Assembly: GCA_029261855.1 (NCBI GenBank)
Contig: JAJDAN010000078.1
Span: forward strand, 1 to 64,000
Reading direction: 5' to 3'
Source of the DNA: Deltaproteobacteria bacterium
Lineage (GTDB): Bacteria > Myxococcota_A > UBA9160 > UBA4427
Length of the DNA: 64,000 nucleotides
The notes below the pieces were generated by a model. It searched no databases. It worked only from the letters and a program-made list of their open reading frames with translations, and was not told the origin of the DNA. The translations under genes and the position numbers were made by a program. Below, in pieces: positions 63,915 through 64,000 of this stretch; the first letter of the stretch is position 1; the number at the start of each line of letters is the position of its first letter.

Positions 63915-64000
63915 CGACGCTTCGCCTCTCTTCCCTCCCCTCGCTTCGCCTCCCCCTTTCTCTCTTCCTTGCCGTCCTCTTGACGGCTGTTGCCGGGGTG
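63911..64000 (+). CDS. Partial gene, N-terminal signal peptide only
   Basis: The ATG at 63911 overlaps the previous stop (ATGA) and opens a frame that runs out of the window. The 30 visible residues (MTTLRLSSLPSLRLPLSLFL and on) form a signal peptide, so the product is exported. Nothing more can be said. Translational coupling suggests it works with the upstream secreted protein. Confidence 0.6.
   Translation, partial: MTTLRLSSLPSLRLPLSLFLAVLLTAVAGV

Overview
The window is a very GC-rich bacterial chromosome segment with dense gene packing, many 1-11 bp gene overlaps and frequent GTG/TTG starts. I see no rRNA, tRNA, CRISPR array, integrase or transposase, so it reads as core plus lineage-specific chromosome rather than a mobile island. 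Three things together suggest a large-genome 'deltaproteobacterial' lineage (Myxococcota, Desulfobacterota or Binatota-like): a Ccm cytochrome c system with a cysteine-type CcmE, a coenzyme F420 operon (cofC, cofD, cofE), and a tungsten/molybdenum aldehyde oxidoreductase with its own MoaD-like partner. This placement is inference; I cannot name a genus.

Layout. 0-3.4 kb: tatA, a phosphohexomutase, an alpha/beta hydrolase and an ECF sigma factor. 3.4-6.6 kb: a four-gene minus-strand unit made of a MerR-type regulator, a ParA ATPase fused to a glycogen-binding CBM48 domain, an FlhG/MinD-like protein without a Walker A motif, and an unknown protein, closed by a terminator. 6.8-15.4 kb, plus strand: a 2-phosphoglycerate-kinase-like protein with two ATP-cone-like repeats, an AAA+/VWA pair, SppA, TrmB, RlmN and a PPP phosphatase. 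15.5-21.8 kb, minus strand: an astacin-like metallopeptidase, an endonuclease/exonuclease/phosphatase protein, and an apparent operon SDR - crotonase - AOR - MoaD.

22-29.6 kb: a lipocalin-like protein, a 2062-residue type I polyketide synthase and an alpha/beta hydrolase in one overlapping unit. The synthase keeps KS, AT, ER and ACP, but its DH and KR are visibly eroded. 29.5-40.5 kb: a LysM transglycosylase, Ffh, a free-standing biotin carrier domain, GNAT, SDR, PlsB, HisI, HisG and a Nudix hydrolase. 40.4-48.1 kb: a nitrate assimilation locus with a NasA-type nitrate reductase, a DmsB-DmsC-like fusion and, divergently, a NarK-type transporter overlapping a PP2C-protein kinase fusion. A near-perfect sigma-54 promoter lies upstream of the transporter, which ties the locus to nitrogen control.

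48.2-56 kb: a zinc-ribbon protein, a 452-bp gene-free stretch, and the operon ccmE-ccmF-(zinc-ribbon membrane protein)-ccmA-ccmB-ccmC-ccmD. 56.2-59.1 kb: an aminotransferase, EngB, a methyltransferase and a PilZ protein. 59.1-62 kb: a small putative lipoprotein followed by cofD, cofC and cofE. 62.1-64 kb: a secreted protein whose N-terminus is made of 21-bp repeats, and a truncated next gene. The most unusual items are the ParA-CBM48 unit, the hollowed-out polyketide synthase, the sigma-54-linked nitrate module with kinase/phosphatase, and the repeat families at gene ends.
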